DNA of 30,186 bases from JAJFVC01 sp039698075 (lineage in GTDB: Bacteria; Planctomycetota; Planctomycetia; Pirellulales; Thermoguttaceae), in contig JBDKTJ010000058.1 in assembly GCA_039698075.1 (NCBI GenBank), forward strand, positions 1 through 30,186. Direction: 5' to 3'. How positions within the stretch are numbered: the first letter of the stretch is position 1; each line of letters starts with the position of its first letter. Made by a program: the position numbers and the translations under genes. The notes under the pieces are model-generated. The model saw only the letters and a program-made list of their open reading frames with translations. It had not been told where the DNA came from and ran no database searches. Positions 21,776 through 29,509 of the stretch are shown here, in pieces.

Positions 21776-22239
21776 CGCCGTTGCCGCACAACGTGGCCGT
21801 GACCAAGTTGGACGAGTTGGTCAGTTGGTGCCGAAAGAACAGTCTGTGGCCGATGCCCTTTGCCACGGCCTGTTGCGGCATCGAGTTGATGGCTACCGGC
21901 GCCAGTCGGCACGACATCGCGCGCTTCGGGGCCGAGGTGTTTCGGTTCAGTCCGCGGCAGTGCGATTTGATGATCGTCGCCGGCCGGGTGGTCATGAAGA
22001 TGCTGCCCGTGTTGCAGCGTATCTGGCAGCAGATGCCCGAGCCGAAATGGTGCATTTCGATGGGCGCCTGCTGCTCGACCGGCGGCGTGTTCGACACCTA
22101 CAGCGTGGTGCAGGGAATCGATCGTTTTTTGCCGGTCGACATGTACGTGCCCGGCTGCCCTCCGCGGCCCGAACAATTGATCCAGTCGATCATCGACTTG
22201 CAGGAGAAGATTCAACGCGAAGGCCGAAGAAAGGGATAG
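21772..22239 (+). CDS. nuoB: NADH-quinone oxidoreductase subunit B
   Basis: A 155-residue subunit carrying cluster N2, the last Fe-S centre before quinone. ATG 21772 overlaps the nuoA stop (ATGA). The four N2 cysteines are Cys34-Cys35 (ATACCGIE), Cys100 (MGACCSTGG) and Cys129 (VPGCPPRP), with the same offsets (1, 65, 29) as in Thermus Nqo6. The C-terminus, REGRRKG, runs into a G-rich heptamer array that supplies the stop codon. Confidence 0.95.
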   Translation: MTPLPHNVAVTKLDELVSWCRKNSLWPMPFATACCGIELMATGASRHDIARFGAEVFRFSPRQCDLMIVAGRVVMKMLPVLQRIWQQMPEPKWCISMGACCSTGGVFDTYSVVQGIDRFLPVDMYVPGCPPRPEQLIQSIIDLQEKIQREGRRKG

Positions 22240-22257
22240 GGATTGGGGATTGGGGAT
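22233..22257. repeat. Heptamer array at the nuoB stop
   Basis: GGGATA, GGGATTG, GGGATTG, GGGATTT: the nuoB TAG (22237-22239) lies inside it. The four G-runs with three-base loops are a G-quadruplex candidate in the nuo message. A C-rich array of opposite polarity ends nuoC (22765-22785), so nuoC is bracketed. Confidence 0.65.
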
Positions 22258-22297
22258 TTGGCGATTTGGTTTCGTCGCCACACGAAGGAAGAACATC

Positions 22298-22780
22298 ATG
22301 GATCTGACCGACGCTTTTCCCGGCATGGCGATCGATGCGTTTCGCGGCCAGACGCGGATGGTCGTGCTGGTCGAGTCGCTGCGAGAGACGTTGCGAACGC
22401 TCAAGGAGCAATTCGGTTTCGACATGCTGGTCGACGTGACGTGCGTCGACTATTTGCACTATCGCGGCGCCAAGGATCGGTTCGGGCTGGTGTATTTGCT
22501 GGCCAACACCGAGACCAACGAGCGGTTGACGGTCCGTTGTTTTGTGAACGATCCTCAGCCGACCGTGCCGTCGGTTATTGCGTTGTGGGAAGGGGCGAAC
22601 TGGCTCGAACGCGAAGTGTGGGACATGTTCGGCGTCCGGTTCGACGGCCATCCCGACTTGCGGCGGATTTTGCTGCCCGAGCTGTTCGAGGCCCATCCGT
22701 TGCGCAAGGACTATCCGTTGCAAGGGTGCGGCGAGCGGCATCATTTTCCCGTTGTGGCGCGCGAAATCCCTAATCCCTAA
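22298..22780 (+). CDS. nuoC: NADH-quinone oxidoreductase subunit C
   Basis: A 160-residue hydrophilic complex I subunit (30-kDa type) that forms the quinone-site module with NuoD. ATG 22298 follows GAAGGAAGAACATC; the upstream in-frame codons come from the heptamer array. Family signature: WLEREVWDMFGVRFDGHPDLRRIL (about 107-130), then EAHPLRKDYPL. It is a separate gene, not fused to nuoD. The last four residues, Ile-Pro-Asn-Pro, and the stop are encoded by AATCCCT repeats, so the natural C-terminus was altered by the array. Confidence 0.93.
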   Translation: MDLTDAFPGMAIDAFRGQTRMVVLVESLRETLRTLKEQFGFDMLVDVTCVDYLHYRGAKDRFGLVYLLANTETNERLTVRCFVNDPQPTVPSVIALWEGANWLEREVWDMFGVRFDGHPDLRRILLPELFEAHPLRKDYPLQGCGERHHFPVVAREIPNP

Positions 22781-22785
22781 TCCCT
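22765..22785. repeat. Heptamer array across the nuoC stop
   Basis: Exactly three AATCCCT units (22765-22771, 22772-22778, 22779-22785); the nuoC TAA is inside. Then ATTTTTTTCACCC leads to nuoD, with no Shine-Dalgarno. Confidence 0.7.
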
Positions 22786-22798
22786 ATTTTTTTCACCC

Positions 22799-24025
22799 AT
22801 GCCGCTTCATCCACTGTCACCCGCCGGCGACCTGGCGCACGACGAGCCGCGGCCGTATGTGTGGACGATGAACTTCGGTCCGCAGCATCCGGCCACGCAC
22901 ACGACGTTGCGACTGGTGTTGAAATTGGACGGCGAACGGGTGGTCGACGCGATGCCGGACATCGGCTACTTGCACTCGGGCTTTGAAAAGCTCGGCGAGC
23001 ATCTGGACTTCAACCAATATGTGACGATCGCCGACCGGATGAACTACGTTTCGCCGATGGCCAACGACGTGGCGTGGCACTTGGCGGTCGAGCGGCTTTT
23101 GGACCTCGAAACGCCGCCGCGGTGCCAGTATCTTCGCGTGATCGTTTGCGAGTTGTCGCGCATCTCCGACCATTTGTTGTGTTTGGGGGCGATGGGCCTC
23201 GACATCGGCGCGTTCACGCATTTCGTGTACGCCTTCAACCCGCGCGAGCAGATTTACGACATCTTCGAGGCCCTGTGCGGCGCGCGGTTGACGAACAGCT
23301 ACACCCGGGTCGGCGGGCTGATGTACGACGCCTCGCCGAAAGCGATCGCGATGATCCGCGACTTTCTGCGGCAGATCCCCAAAACGTTTCGCGACATGGA
23401 TCGGCTGTTGCGCCGCAATCGGATTTTCATCGACCGCACGCGCGGCGTCGGGGTGCTCGGCCGCGACGAGGCGATCCGTCGGAGTTGCAGCGGACCGGTG
23501 GCCCGGGCCAGCGGCGTCCCTCGCGACCTGCGCAAGGACGAGCCGTATTTAGCCTACCGCGATTTCGATTTTCAAGTCTGTTGCGCCGACGAAGGCGACT
23601 GCCTGGCCCGATACCTCGTGCGGATGGAAGAGATGCGCGAGAGCGTCAAAATCATCCATCAGGCGATCGAAAACTTACCGTCCGGTCCGGTCAACGTGGG
23701 CGATGACGCCCGAACGATTTTGCCGAACAAAGAGGCCGTGACGTCGACGATCGAGGGCCTGATCACGCATTTCGAGTTGGTGATGACCAACCGTGGATTT
23801 TCGACGCCGTGTGGAGAAGTTTACCATGCGACCGAGGCGCCGAACGGCGAGCTTGGGTTTTACGTGGTCGGCGACGGCACGGCTCGGGCCTATCGGGCGC
23901 GATGTCGGCCGCCGTCGTTTGTCCACTTCGCGCTGTTTCCGCATCTGATTCGCGGCCACACCTTGAGCGACGTGGTGGCGGTGTTGGGCAGCTTGAATGT
24001 CATCGCCGCGGAGCTGGATCGGTGA
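22799..24025 (+). CDS. nuoD: NADH-quinone oxidoreductase subunit D
   Basis: A 408-residue 49-kDa-type subunit derived from NiFe-hydrogenase large subunits and forming most of the quinone cavity. Conserved parts: NFGPQHPATHTTLRLVL (about 25-41, quinone-binding His), IGYLHSGFEKL (about 55-65), LCLGAMGLDIGAFT, RTRGVGVLGRDEA and GELGFYVVGDGTARAYRARCRPPS near the end. No Shine-Dalgarno precedes ATG 22799: the upstream 40 bases are the heptamer array plus T-rich sequence. Length is normal. Confidence 0.96.
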   Translation: MPLHPLSPAGDLAHDEPRPYVWTMNFGPQHPATHTTLRLVLKLDGERVVDAMPDIGYLHSGFEKLGEHLDFNQYVTIADRMNYVSPMANDVAWHLAVERLLDLETPPRCQYLRVIVCELSRISDHLLCLGAMGLDIGAFTHFVYAFNPREQIYDIFEALCGARLTNSYTRVGGLMYDASPKAIAMIRDFLRQIPKTFRDMDRLLRRNRIFIDRTRGVGVLGRDEAIRRSCSGPVARASGVPRDLRKDEPYLAYRDFDFQVCCADEGDCLARYLVRMEEMRESVKIIHQAIENLPSGPVNVGDDARTILPNKEAVTSTIEGLITHFELVMTNRGFSTPCGEVYHATEAPNGELGFYVVGDGTARAYRARCRPPSFVHFALFPHLIRGHTLSDVVAVLGSLNVIAAELDR

Positions 24026-24040
24026 CGCGTGGGGGCGGGG

Positions 24041-24066
24041 GTGAAAAAACGCTTGCGATTTCGCAG
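24041..24066. repeat. Copy of the dispersed CGCTTGCGATTT repeat
   Basis: GTGAAAAAACGCTTGCGATT then TCGC lies between nuoD and nuoE. It matches 10962-10974 over 13 bases and the minus-strand copy at 11015-11030 over 15 of 16. Confidence 0.5.
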
Positions 24067-24097
24067 GTTGTGTAACTCAAAACATCGTTAAACCAAA

Positions 24098-24574
24098 ATG
24101 TCCACGCAACTCGACGCCGCTTTGCGGTCGCAAATCGAATCGCTGTTTCCGCGCTATCCCACGCGGCAGGCGGTCGTGTTGCCGGCGCTGCATTTGGTCC
24201 ACGAGCGGTTGGGTTGGACGCCGATCGAGGCGATCGTCGAACTGGCCGAACTGCTTGGGCTGGCCCCGTCGCAGGTGCAAGACACGTTGAGTTTTTACGG
24301 CTTTTTCAAGCAGGATCGACCGCAAGGTCGCTATCGCGTGTGGGTGTGTCGTTCGATCGCCTGCGCCCCCTGCGGCGGCGAAGAACTTTTGGAGCATTTG
24401 TGTAAGAGATTGGGCATTCGGCCCGGCGAAACCACCGCCGACGGCCGCGTGACGCTTGAGTTCGCGGAATGTCTCGGCGCGTGCGATCAGGCCCCGGCCC
24501 TGCTGGTCAACGATACGTTGCATGGCAACATGACCCGGGAAAAACTAGAACGGTTGATGGAAACCTGGCGATAG
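24098..24574 (+). CDS. nuoE: NADH-quinone oxidoreductase subunit E
   Basis: A 158-residue thioredoxin-like 24-kDa subunit with the N1a [2Fe-2S] cluster of the NADH-oxidising module. Ligands are Cys84-x4-Cys89 (CRSIAC) and Cys125-x3-Cys129 (ECLGAC), the exact family spacing. The N-terminal helical part has VVLPALHLVHERLGW and the conserved TLSFYGFF. No clear Shine-Dalgarno precedes ATG 24098. Followed after 19 bases by nuoF, its physical partner. Confidence 0.95.
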   Translation: MSTQLDAALRSQIESLFPRYPTRQAVVLPALHLVHERLGWTPIEAIVELAELLGLAPSQVQDTLSFYGFFKQDRPQGRYRVWVCRSIACAPCGGEELLEHLCKRLGIRPGETTADGRVTLEFAECLGACDQAPALLVNDTLHGNMTREKLERLMETWR

Positions 24575-24593
24575 AAGCGGGTGGTCCTTGGCA

Positions 24594-25940
24594 ATGTCTT
24601 ACGAGCGCGTTTTGCTGGCCAACGTCGAAAAACCCAACAGCCATACGCTGGCCGTGTACGAAGCCGGCGGAGGCTATCGGGCGTTGCGCCGCGCGCTGAA
24701 AGAACTCAGTCCGGCCGATCTGGTGGCCATGGTCAAAGCCAGCGGCTTGCGCGGTCGCGGCGGCGCGGGCTTTCCGACCGGCCAAAAATGGTTGTTTTTG
24801 CCGAAGGACTTTTCGGGCCCGATCTATCTTTGCGTCAACGCCGACGAGAGCGAGCCGGGCACGTTTGTCAATCGCGTGCAAATGGAGCTCGACCCGCACC
24901 AAGTGCTCGAAGGGGTTCTTTTGAGTTGCTACGCCACTCGGGCCGGCACGGCGTACATCTATCTCCGCTACGAATACGGGCTGTGCTGGCGGCGGATGCA
25001 AGCGGCGCTCGACGAATGCCGGGCGGCGGGCTATTTGGGCCAAAACATTTTGGGCAGCCGATTTTCGGTGAATGTCCATCTGCATCGCGGCGCCGCGGCC
25101 TACGTGTGCGGCGAAGAGACCGGGCTGATCGAAAGTCTCGAAGGCAAGCGGGCGTGGCCTCGCATTAAGCCGCCGTTTCCGGCCGTCGAAGGGCTGTTTC
25201 GCAAACCGACCGTGGTCAACAACGTCGAGACGCTCTGCTGCGTGAAACACATCGTCGACCGCGGCGTCGAGTGGTTCCGCTCGATGGGCACGCCGCCCGA
25301 CCCGGCCCTGCCGCACGACCACGGAAGTTTCGGCCCCAAGCTGTTCGGACTGAGCGGCCACGTGGCCCGGCCCGGCTGCTACGAGGCGCCGCTGGGCATC
25401 ACCGTCCGTGAGTTGATCGATCGGTTGGGCGGCGGCGTGCGCGACGGGCGCAAAGCCAAGGCGGCCGTGCTGGGCGGCTTGAGCACGGGCGTTATTTCTG
25501 AATCGGAGTTCGACACGCCGTTGAATTTCACCGCGCCGGGGCGGGTTGGATGTCTTGGGCTGGGAACCGGGTGCGTCACGGTGTTCGACGAGACCTATTC
25601 GATGGTCGATTTTCTGCACAACAGTTGCCGGTTTTTCGCCCATGAAAGCTGCGGCCAATGCACGCCCTGCCGCGAAGGCGCCCGCTGGGCGCTGGAAATC
25701 CTGGACCGCATCCGAGCCGGACGGGGGCGGCCTTCCGATTTGGATTTATTGCAAGAGATCGGCGACAACCTCGGCATCGCGCCCGGTACGACGATTTGCG
25801 GTCTGGCCGACGGCGCCGCCTGGCCGATCAAAACCACGTTGCGAAAGTTTCGCGAAGAGTTTCAGCGAGCGGTCAGTGGCCGGTGGCCCGTGGCCGGTGA
25901 AACCGATCCGTCATCCATTTTTTCGACCCCGGGCCATTGA
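24594..25940 (+). CDS. nuoF: NADH-quinone oxidoreductase subunit F (FMN, NADH site)
   Basis: A 448-residue subunit that oxidises NADH. FMN/NADH motif GLRGRGGAGFPTG at 51-63, the NADESEPGTF loop (about 83-92), and cluster N3 ligands Cys353, Cys356, Cys359 (ESCGQCTPCREG) and Cys402 (TTICGLADGA). ATG 24594 is chosen over the in-frame TTG two codons earlier. The last 25 residues (from about SGRWPVAGET) lie beyond the normal family end and are encoded by a period-7 GTGGCC array, which suggests a late extension. Confidence 0.96.
   Translation: MSYERVLLANVEKPNSHTLAVYEAGGGYRALRRALKELSPADLVAMVKASGLRGRGGAGFPTGQKWLFLPKDFSGPIYLCVNADESEPGTFVNRVQMELDPHQVLEGVLLSCYATRAGTAYIYLRYEYGLCWRRMQAALDECRAAGYLGQNILGSRFSVNVHLHRGAAAYVCGEETGLIESLEGKRAWPRIKPPFPAVEGLFRKPTVVNNVETLCCVKHIVDRGVEWFRSMGTPPDPALPHDHGSFGPKLFGLSGHVARPGCYEAPLGITVRELIDRLGGGVRDGRKAKAAVLGGLSTGVISESEFDTPLNFTAPGRVGCLGLGTGCVTVFDETYSMVDFLHNSCRFFAHESCGQCTPCREGARWALEILDRIRAGRGRPSDLDLLQEIGDNLGIAPGTTICGLADGAAWPIKTTLRKFREEFQRAVSGRWPVAGETDPSSIFSTPGH
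25875..25899. repeat. Heptamer array at the 3' end of nuoF
   Basis: AGTGGCC, GGTGGCC, CGTGGCC, GGTG in perfect period 7, inside the nuoF frame. The sequence is unlike the GGGATTA arrays but the period and the gene-end position are the same. Confidence 0.5.
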
Positions 25941-25950
25941 CCACGATCTT

Positions 25951-27552
25951 ATGTCTTTCCTGCTTGACAACCGTGAAATCGAATTGCCTGCCGGCCGGCG
26001 GCTCAACGCGATCGAGGCCGCTCGATGGGCGGGCGTCGAGATTCCGCACTACTGCTGGCATCCGGCGCTGTCGGTCGTCGGCAGTTGCCGCATGTGTTTG
26101 ATCGAGGTCGGTTTCCGCGACGTGCGCACCGGCAAGATCACGATGCAGCGGAGGCTCGCGCCGGCCTGCGCCACGACGGTCGTCGATCATATGGTGCTGG
26201 TCACGCAGAGCGAAAAAGTGGCTCGGGCCCGGGCCATGGTCGAAGAGCAACTGCTGCTGCGTCACCCGATCGACTGCCCCATTTGCGACAAGGCCGGCGA
26301 GTGCGTGTTGCAGGACTATCATTTTCAATACGGTCAAAAAGAGCGGCGGGCCGATCCGCGTCCGTTCAGCAGCCGATGCCGCGATTTGGGCGACGTGACG
26401 TTGTTCGTCGACCGTTGCGTGATGTGCAGTCGTTGCGTGCGGATGACGGCCGAAATCAGCGGCACGCGCGAGTTGCTGGTCGCGGGCCGCGGCACGCACG
26501 AGGAGATCGACGTCGTGCCCGGTTTCCCACTGAACAACAAGCTGTCGGGCAACGTGGTCGATCTGTGTCCGGTCGGCGCGCTGGCCGACAAGGATTTTTT
26601 GTACAAGCAGCGGGTGTGGTTCATGAATCGCCACGCGGGCGTCTGCACCGGCTGCGCGACGGGCTGTTCGACGTGGGTTGAAGAGAATCAGGACCGCGTC
26701 TATCGGATCAAGCCGCGCGAAAACCCGGCGCTGAACCGGTGGTGGATCTGCAACGACGGACGCTACGACTATCCGCACGTCCACGACCCGAAGCGGTTGA
26801 CGCAGCTCCAAGGCGCCGGAACGCTGGACGCATTGAACGAACAACTCCGCGGCGCGGGCCGACTGGCCGGAGTGGTTTCGCCGTTCGTGACGGTCGAGGA
26901 GGCGTATTTGTTGTGTCGGCTTTTGCGCGACCGCGACCCCGACGCGCTGTTGGCGCTCGGGCCCGTGCCGGTGGTGGGCGATGATGAACGATTTCCGAGC
27001 GGTTTTTTGATCTCGGCCGAAAAATGTCCGAACCGACGCGGCGTCGAGGCCGTGTTGGCCCATTTCGCCGGCCGCGTGGCGTCGTTCGACGAGTTGCTCG
27101 CACGGTTGGACGCGGACGCCATCGACGGCGCGTGGGTCTCGGGCGGATACAAACAAGCGTGGATCACCGACGCGACCGCCCGACGGTTTGAGCGGCTCAA
27201 GCTGTTGGTCGTGCAAGATCTGTTCCCGTCGCCGTTGTCGGAGGTGGCCGACTGGGTGTTGCCGGGCGCGGCGTTTGCCGAACGCGACGGGTCGTATGTC
27301 AATCGATTCGACCGGCTGCAACAGGTCTGCTGGGCGATCCGTCCGCCATTGGGCGTTCGGCCCGAGGGCAGCGTGCTTTGGGGTTTGGCCGGTCGTTCGG
27401 GGCTGTATAATGCCGAGGCGGTTCGAGAGGAGCTGGCCCGGGAGATTTTGTATTTTTCCGCCGCAATGGGGCTCGTGCCGGATGTCGGGGTCGATCTTCG
27501 GGGAAATCTGCTGGCGGAACACGGAACATCGGAAAATAGCGTTGTCTCGTAG
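25951..27552 (+). CDS. nuoG: NADH-quinone oxidoreductase subunit G, short form
   Basis: A 533-residue Fe-S subunit of the NADH arm. The N-terminal ferredoxin-like domain has N1b ligands (Cys35, Cys46, Cys49 and a later Cys); then the His-Cys3 cluster N5 (HPIDCPICDKAGECVLQ) and N4 (CVMCSRCVRM with a later CPVGAL). Cys232-x2-Cys235-x3-Cys239-x27-Cys267 matches the extra N7 cluster of Thermus and E. coli. The molybdopterin-like domain is reduced to about 260 residues, compared with totals of about 780 in Thermus and 900 in E. coli; it keeps CPNRRG and WVLPGAAFAERDGSYVN. ATG 25951 fits the family start; the open frame runs much further upstream inside nuoF, which is not coding. No Shine-Dalgarno is seen. 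Confidence 0.93.
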   Translation: MSFLLDNREIELPAGRRLNAIEAARWAGVEIPHYCWHPALSVVGSCRMCLIEVGFRDVRTGKITMQRRLAPACATTVVDHMVLVTQSEKVARARAMVEEQLLLRHPIDCPICDKAGECVLQDYHFQYGQKERRADPRPFSSRCRDLGDVTLFVDRCVMCSRCVRMTAEISGTRELLVAGRGTHEEIDVVPGFPLNNKLSGNVVDLCPVGALADKDFLYKQRVWFMNRHAGVCTGCATGCSTWVEENQDRVYRIKPRENPALNRWWICNDGRYDYPHVHDPKRLTQLQGAGTLDALNEQLRGAGRLAGVVSPFVTVEEAYLLCRLLRDRDPDALLALGPVPVVGDDERFPSGFLISAEKCPNRRGVEAVLAHFAGRVASFDELLARLDADAIDGAWVSGGYKQAWITDATARRFERLKLLVVQDLFPSPLSEVADWVLPGAAFAERDGSYVNRFDRLQQVCWAIRPPLGVRPEGSVLWGLAGRSGLYNAEAVREELAREILYFSAAMGLVPDVGVDLRGNLLAEHGTSENSVVS

Positions 27553-27564
27553 CGTTCCTATTTT

Positions 27565-27714
27565 GTGTGAGAAGGAAAAAAGGGAAAGGGGAAAAACGGG
27601 AAGAAAAACAGGAAAAAATAATCAGACGGATGGAGCCGGGATCGAATCTCGACAAAAAATCGTCTGTTTTCCCTTTTTCATTTTCCCATTTTTCCTCTTC
27701 ACACGGACCGTCGC
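27565..27714. repeat. Large purine/pyrimidine foldback element between nuoG and nuoH
   Basis: The purine-rich arm 27565-27628 begins GTGTGAGAAGG and continues with GGGAAAA-type runs to CAGACG. The pyrimidine arm 27661-27714 mirrors it from CGTCTG to TCACAC. The runs recur about every seven bases. The hairpin would span the whole gap. Confidence 0.65.
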
Positions 27715-27722
27715 CAAAACCC

Positions 27723-28943
27723 ATGTCGCCTTCTATTTTCATCGAACCGCTGTCGAAAATCGTCGTGGTCCTGATCGGGCTGATGACGGCGGCGGCCTAT
27801 TTGGTGCTTTTGGAGCGATGGGTCGCCGCATGGGTGCAAGATCGGATCGGGCCGAATCGCGTCGGCGTGCCGCTGACGAACATCCGTTTGTTCGGGCTGG
27901 GCCAACCGTTGGCCGACGGCGTGAAGTTTCTGTTCAAGCAGGAGATCACGCCCAGCCATGTGGATCGGGTGTTGTTCTTTCTCGGGCCGCTGGTGATGTT
28001 CGTCGCCGCGGTGTCGGTCTTCGCGGTGGTGCCGTTCGGCAGCGTGATTCCGCCCGAGGTGTTTCCAAAATCGTGGGGCATCGAGCGGCCGATTTCGCTT
28101 TCGATCGCGCCGGGCTTCGACGTGGGCGTGTTGTACGTGTTCGCGCTGGGCGGCATCGCGGTCTACGGCGTGGTGTTGGGCGGTTGGGCCAGCAACACAA
28201 AATACAGCTTCTTGGGCGGATTGCGCAGCGGCGCGCAGTTGATCTCCTACGAATTGCCGCTGGGCCTGGGCGTGTTGGGCGTCGTGTTGGCGACCGGTTC
28301 GTTGCGGCTCGACGCGATCATCGCCCAGCAAGCGCAGACCGGCTTGTGGAACGTGATGAGCCAGCCGCTGGGGTTTTTGGTGTTTTGCGTGGCGGCGTTC
28401 GCCGAGGCCGCCCGATTGCCGTTCGATCTGCCCGAGGCCGAGCAGGAATTGGTCGGCGGCTATCACACGGAGTATTCCGGAGTCAAACTGATGATGTACA
28501 TGGTGGCCGAGTTCCTGCACATGGTGTTGGCGGCTTTTCTGATCGTGATCTTGTTTCTCGGCGGCTGGCATTGTTGGGGGCTGACCGGCTCGACCGACGC
28601 GGTGGCTTGGCCGATCGCGCTGGTACGCGTGGTGGTGCTGGCCGTGAAAGTGATGGGCATGATTCTGTTCTTCATGCTGGCCCGATGGAGCTGGCCGCGA
28701 TTCCGTTACGACCAATTGATGCAGTTGGGCTGGAAGATCATGATTCCCTGGGGCACGATCAATCTGGCGGCGGTGGCCGCGTGGCTCGAGTTCGGCGACC
28801 GAGCGGCCCGGGCGATGTCGCTGAGTTTCGGCTCGGCCACGATCGCGGTGGGTTGGAGTGTTTTGCTGATGGTTTGGGTGGCGACGGTCGCGGCGGACCC
28901 CACCCGAGGCGACCGTCCTTCCCGGCGCGAGGCGACAAAATGA
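27723..28943 (+). CDS. nuoH: NADH-quinone oxidoreductase subunit H
   Basis: A 406-residue membrane subunit with eight or so helices that forms the quinone-channel side of complex I. Conserved loops: LERWVAAWVQDRIGPNRVG (about 30-48), QPLADGVKFLFKQEITP (about 61-77), FAEAARLPFDLPEAEQELV (about 224-242) with the acidic ring, and TEYSGVKL. ATG 27723 follows the foldback element with no Shine-Dalgarno. The stop overlaps the nuoI start (ATGA). The C-terminus (TRGDRPSRREATK) is a little longer than usual. Confidence 0.95.
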   Translation: MSPSIFIEPLSKIVVVLIGLMTAAAYLVLLERWVAAWVQDRIGPNRVGVPLTNIRLFGLGQPLADGVKFLFKQEITPSHVDRVLFFLGPLVMFVAAVSVFAVVPFGSVIPPEVFPKSWGIERPISLSIAPGFDVGVLYVFALGGIAVYGVVLGGWASNTKYSFLGGLRSGAQLISYELPLGLGVLGVVLATGSLRLDAIIAQQAQTGLWNVMSQPLGFLVFCVAAFAEAARLPFDLPEAEQELVGGYHTEYSGVKLMMYMVAEFLHMVLAAFLIVILFLGGWHCWGLTGSTDAVAWPIALVRVVVLAVKVMGMILFFMLARWSWPRFRYDQLMQLGWKIMIPWGTINLAAVAAWLEFGDRAARAMSLSFGSATIAVGWSVLLMVWVATVAADPTRGDRPSRREATK

Positions 28944-29449
28944 AACGAGACGACACAGCTATCACCTGGGTCAACCGTCCGCGATTGGGACCGCTGGGCA
29001 GGTCCTATTTGCTGTTGTTCGCCCAGGGCATGACCACGACGCTGCGGCATTTGTTCGGCCGCAAGAAAACGATTCAATCGCCGGAGGTGCGGCACGAGAT
29101 TCCCGATCCGCACATTTATCGAGGCGTGCACCGGTTGAACCGCGACGAGCAAGGTCGGGTCAAGTGCGTGGCGTGTTTCTTGTGCGCGACGGCCTGTCCG
29201 GCCCATTGCATCGACATCGTGGCGGCGAAAAGTCCCTGGCCCGACCGTGAAAAATATCCCGAGAGCTTCACGATCGACGAGCTTCGGTGTATCTTTTGCG
29301 GCATGTGCGAAGAGGCTTGTCCGGTCGACGCCATCGAGCTGACCGGTCTCTACGATTTGTCGGGCAAAAGCCGCGAGGAAATGGTGTTTGACAAAGCGAA
29401 ACTGTTGAGCGTCTATGATAACACGGAGGGATTAGGAATTAGAGATTAG
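28940..29449 (+). CDS. nuoI: NADH-quinone oxidoreductase subunit I
   Basis: A 169-residue ferredoxin-type subunit with clusters N6a and N6b that links the arm to NuoB. Ligands are Cys76, 79, 82, 86 (CVACFLCATACP) and Cys117, 120, 123, 127 (CIFCGMCEEACP). The N-terminal amphipathic helix (LGRSYLLLFAQGM) anchors it to the membrane. It overlaps nuoH by four bases; GAGGCGACAAA precedes the start. The last residues, EGLGIRD, and the stop are encoded by the heptamer element that begins here. Confidence 0.95.
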   Translation: MKRDDTAITWVNRPRLGPLGRSYLLLFAQGMTTTLRHLFGRKKTIQSPEVRHEIPDPHIYRGVHRLNRDEQGRVKCVACFLCATACPAHCIDIVAAKSPWPDREKYPESFTIDELRCIFCGMCEEACPVDAIELTGLYDLSGKSREEMVFDKAKLLSVYDNTEGLGIRD

Positions 29450-29502
29450 GGATTAGATTTTGATGTCGAGTCTAATCCCCAATCCCTAATCCCCAATCCC
29501 TA
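29428..29502. repeat. Foldback heptamer element between nuoI and nuoJ
   Basis: Arm 1 (29428-29457): GGGATTA, GGAATTA, GAGATTA, GGGATTA, GA. Arm 2 (29471-29502): TC, TAATCCC, CAATCCC, TAATCCC, CAATCCC, TA. A 13-base loop lies between. This is the clearest member of the family. The nuoI stop is in arm 1 and the nuoJ ATG follows arm 2 by eight bases. Confidence 0.75.
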
Positions 29503-29509
29503 CATTTTC

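Noticed and set aside
25546..25950. Upstream extension of nuoG into nuoF
   Set aside because: The open frame overlaps nuoF and does not resemble NuoG; the family start matches ATG 25951.
27630..27655. tRNA 3'-end-like sequence at the apex of the nuoG-nuoH foldback
   Set aside because: The minus strand reads TTCGATCCCGGCTCC, but the stems are imperfect and no rest of a tRNA is present; probably chance.
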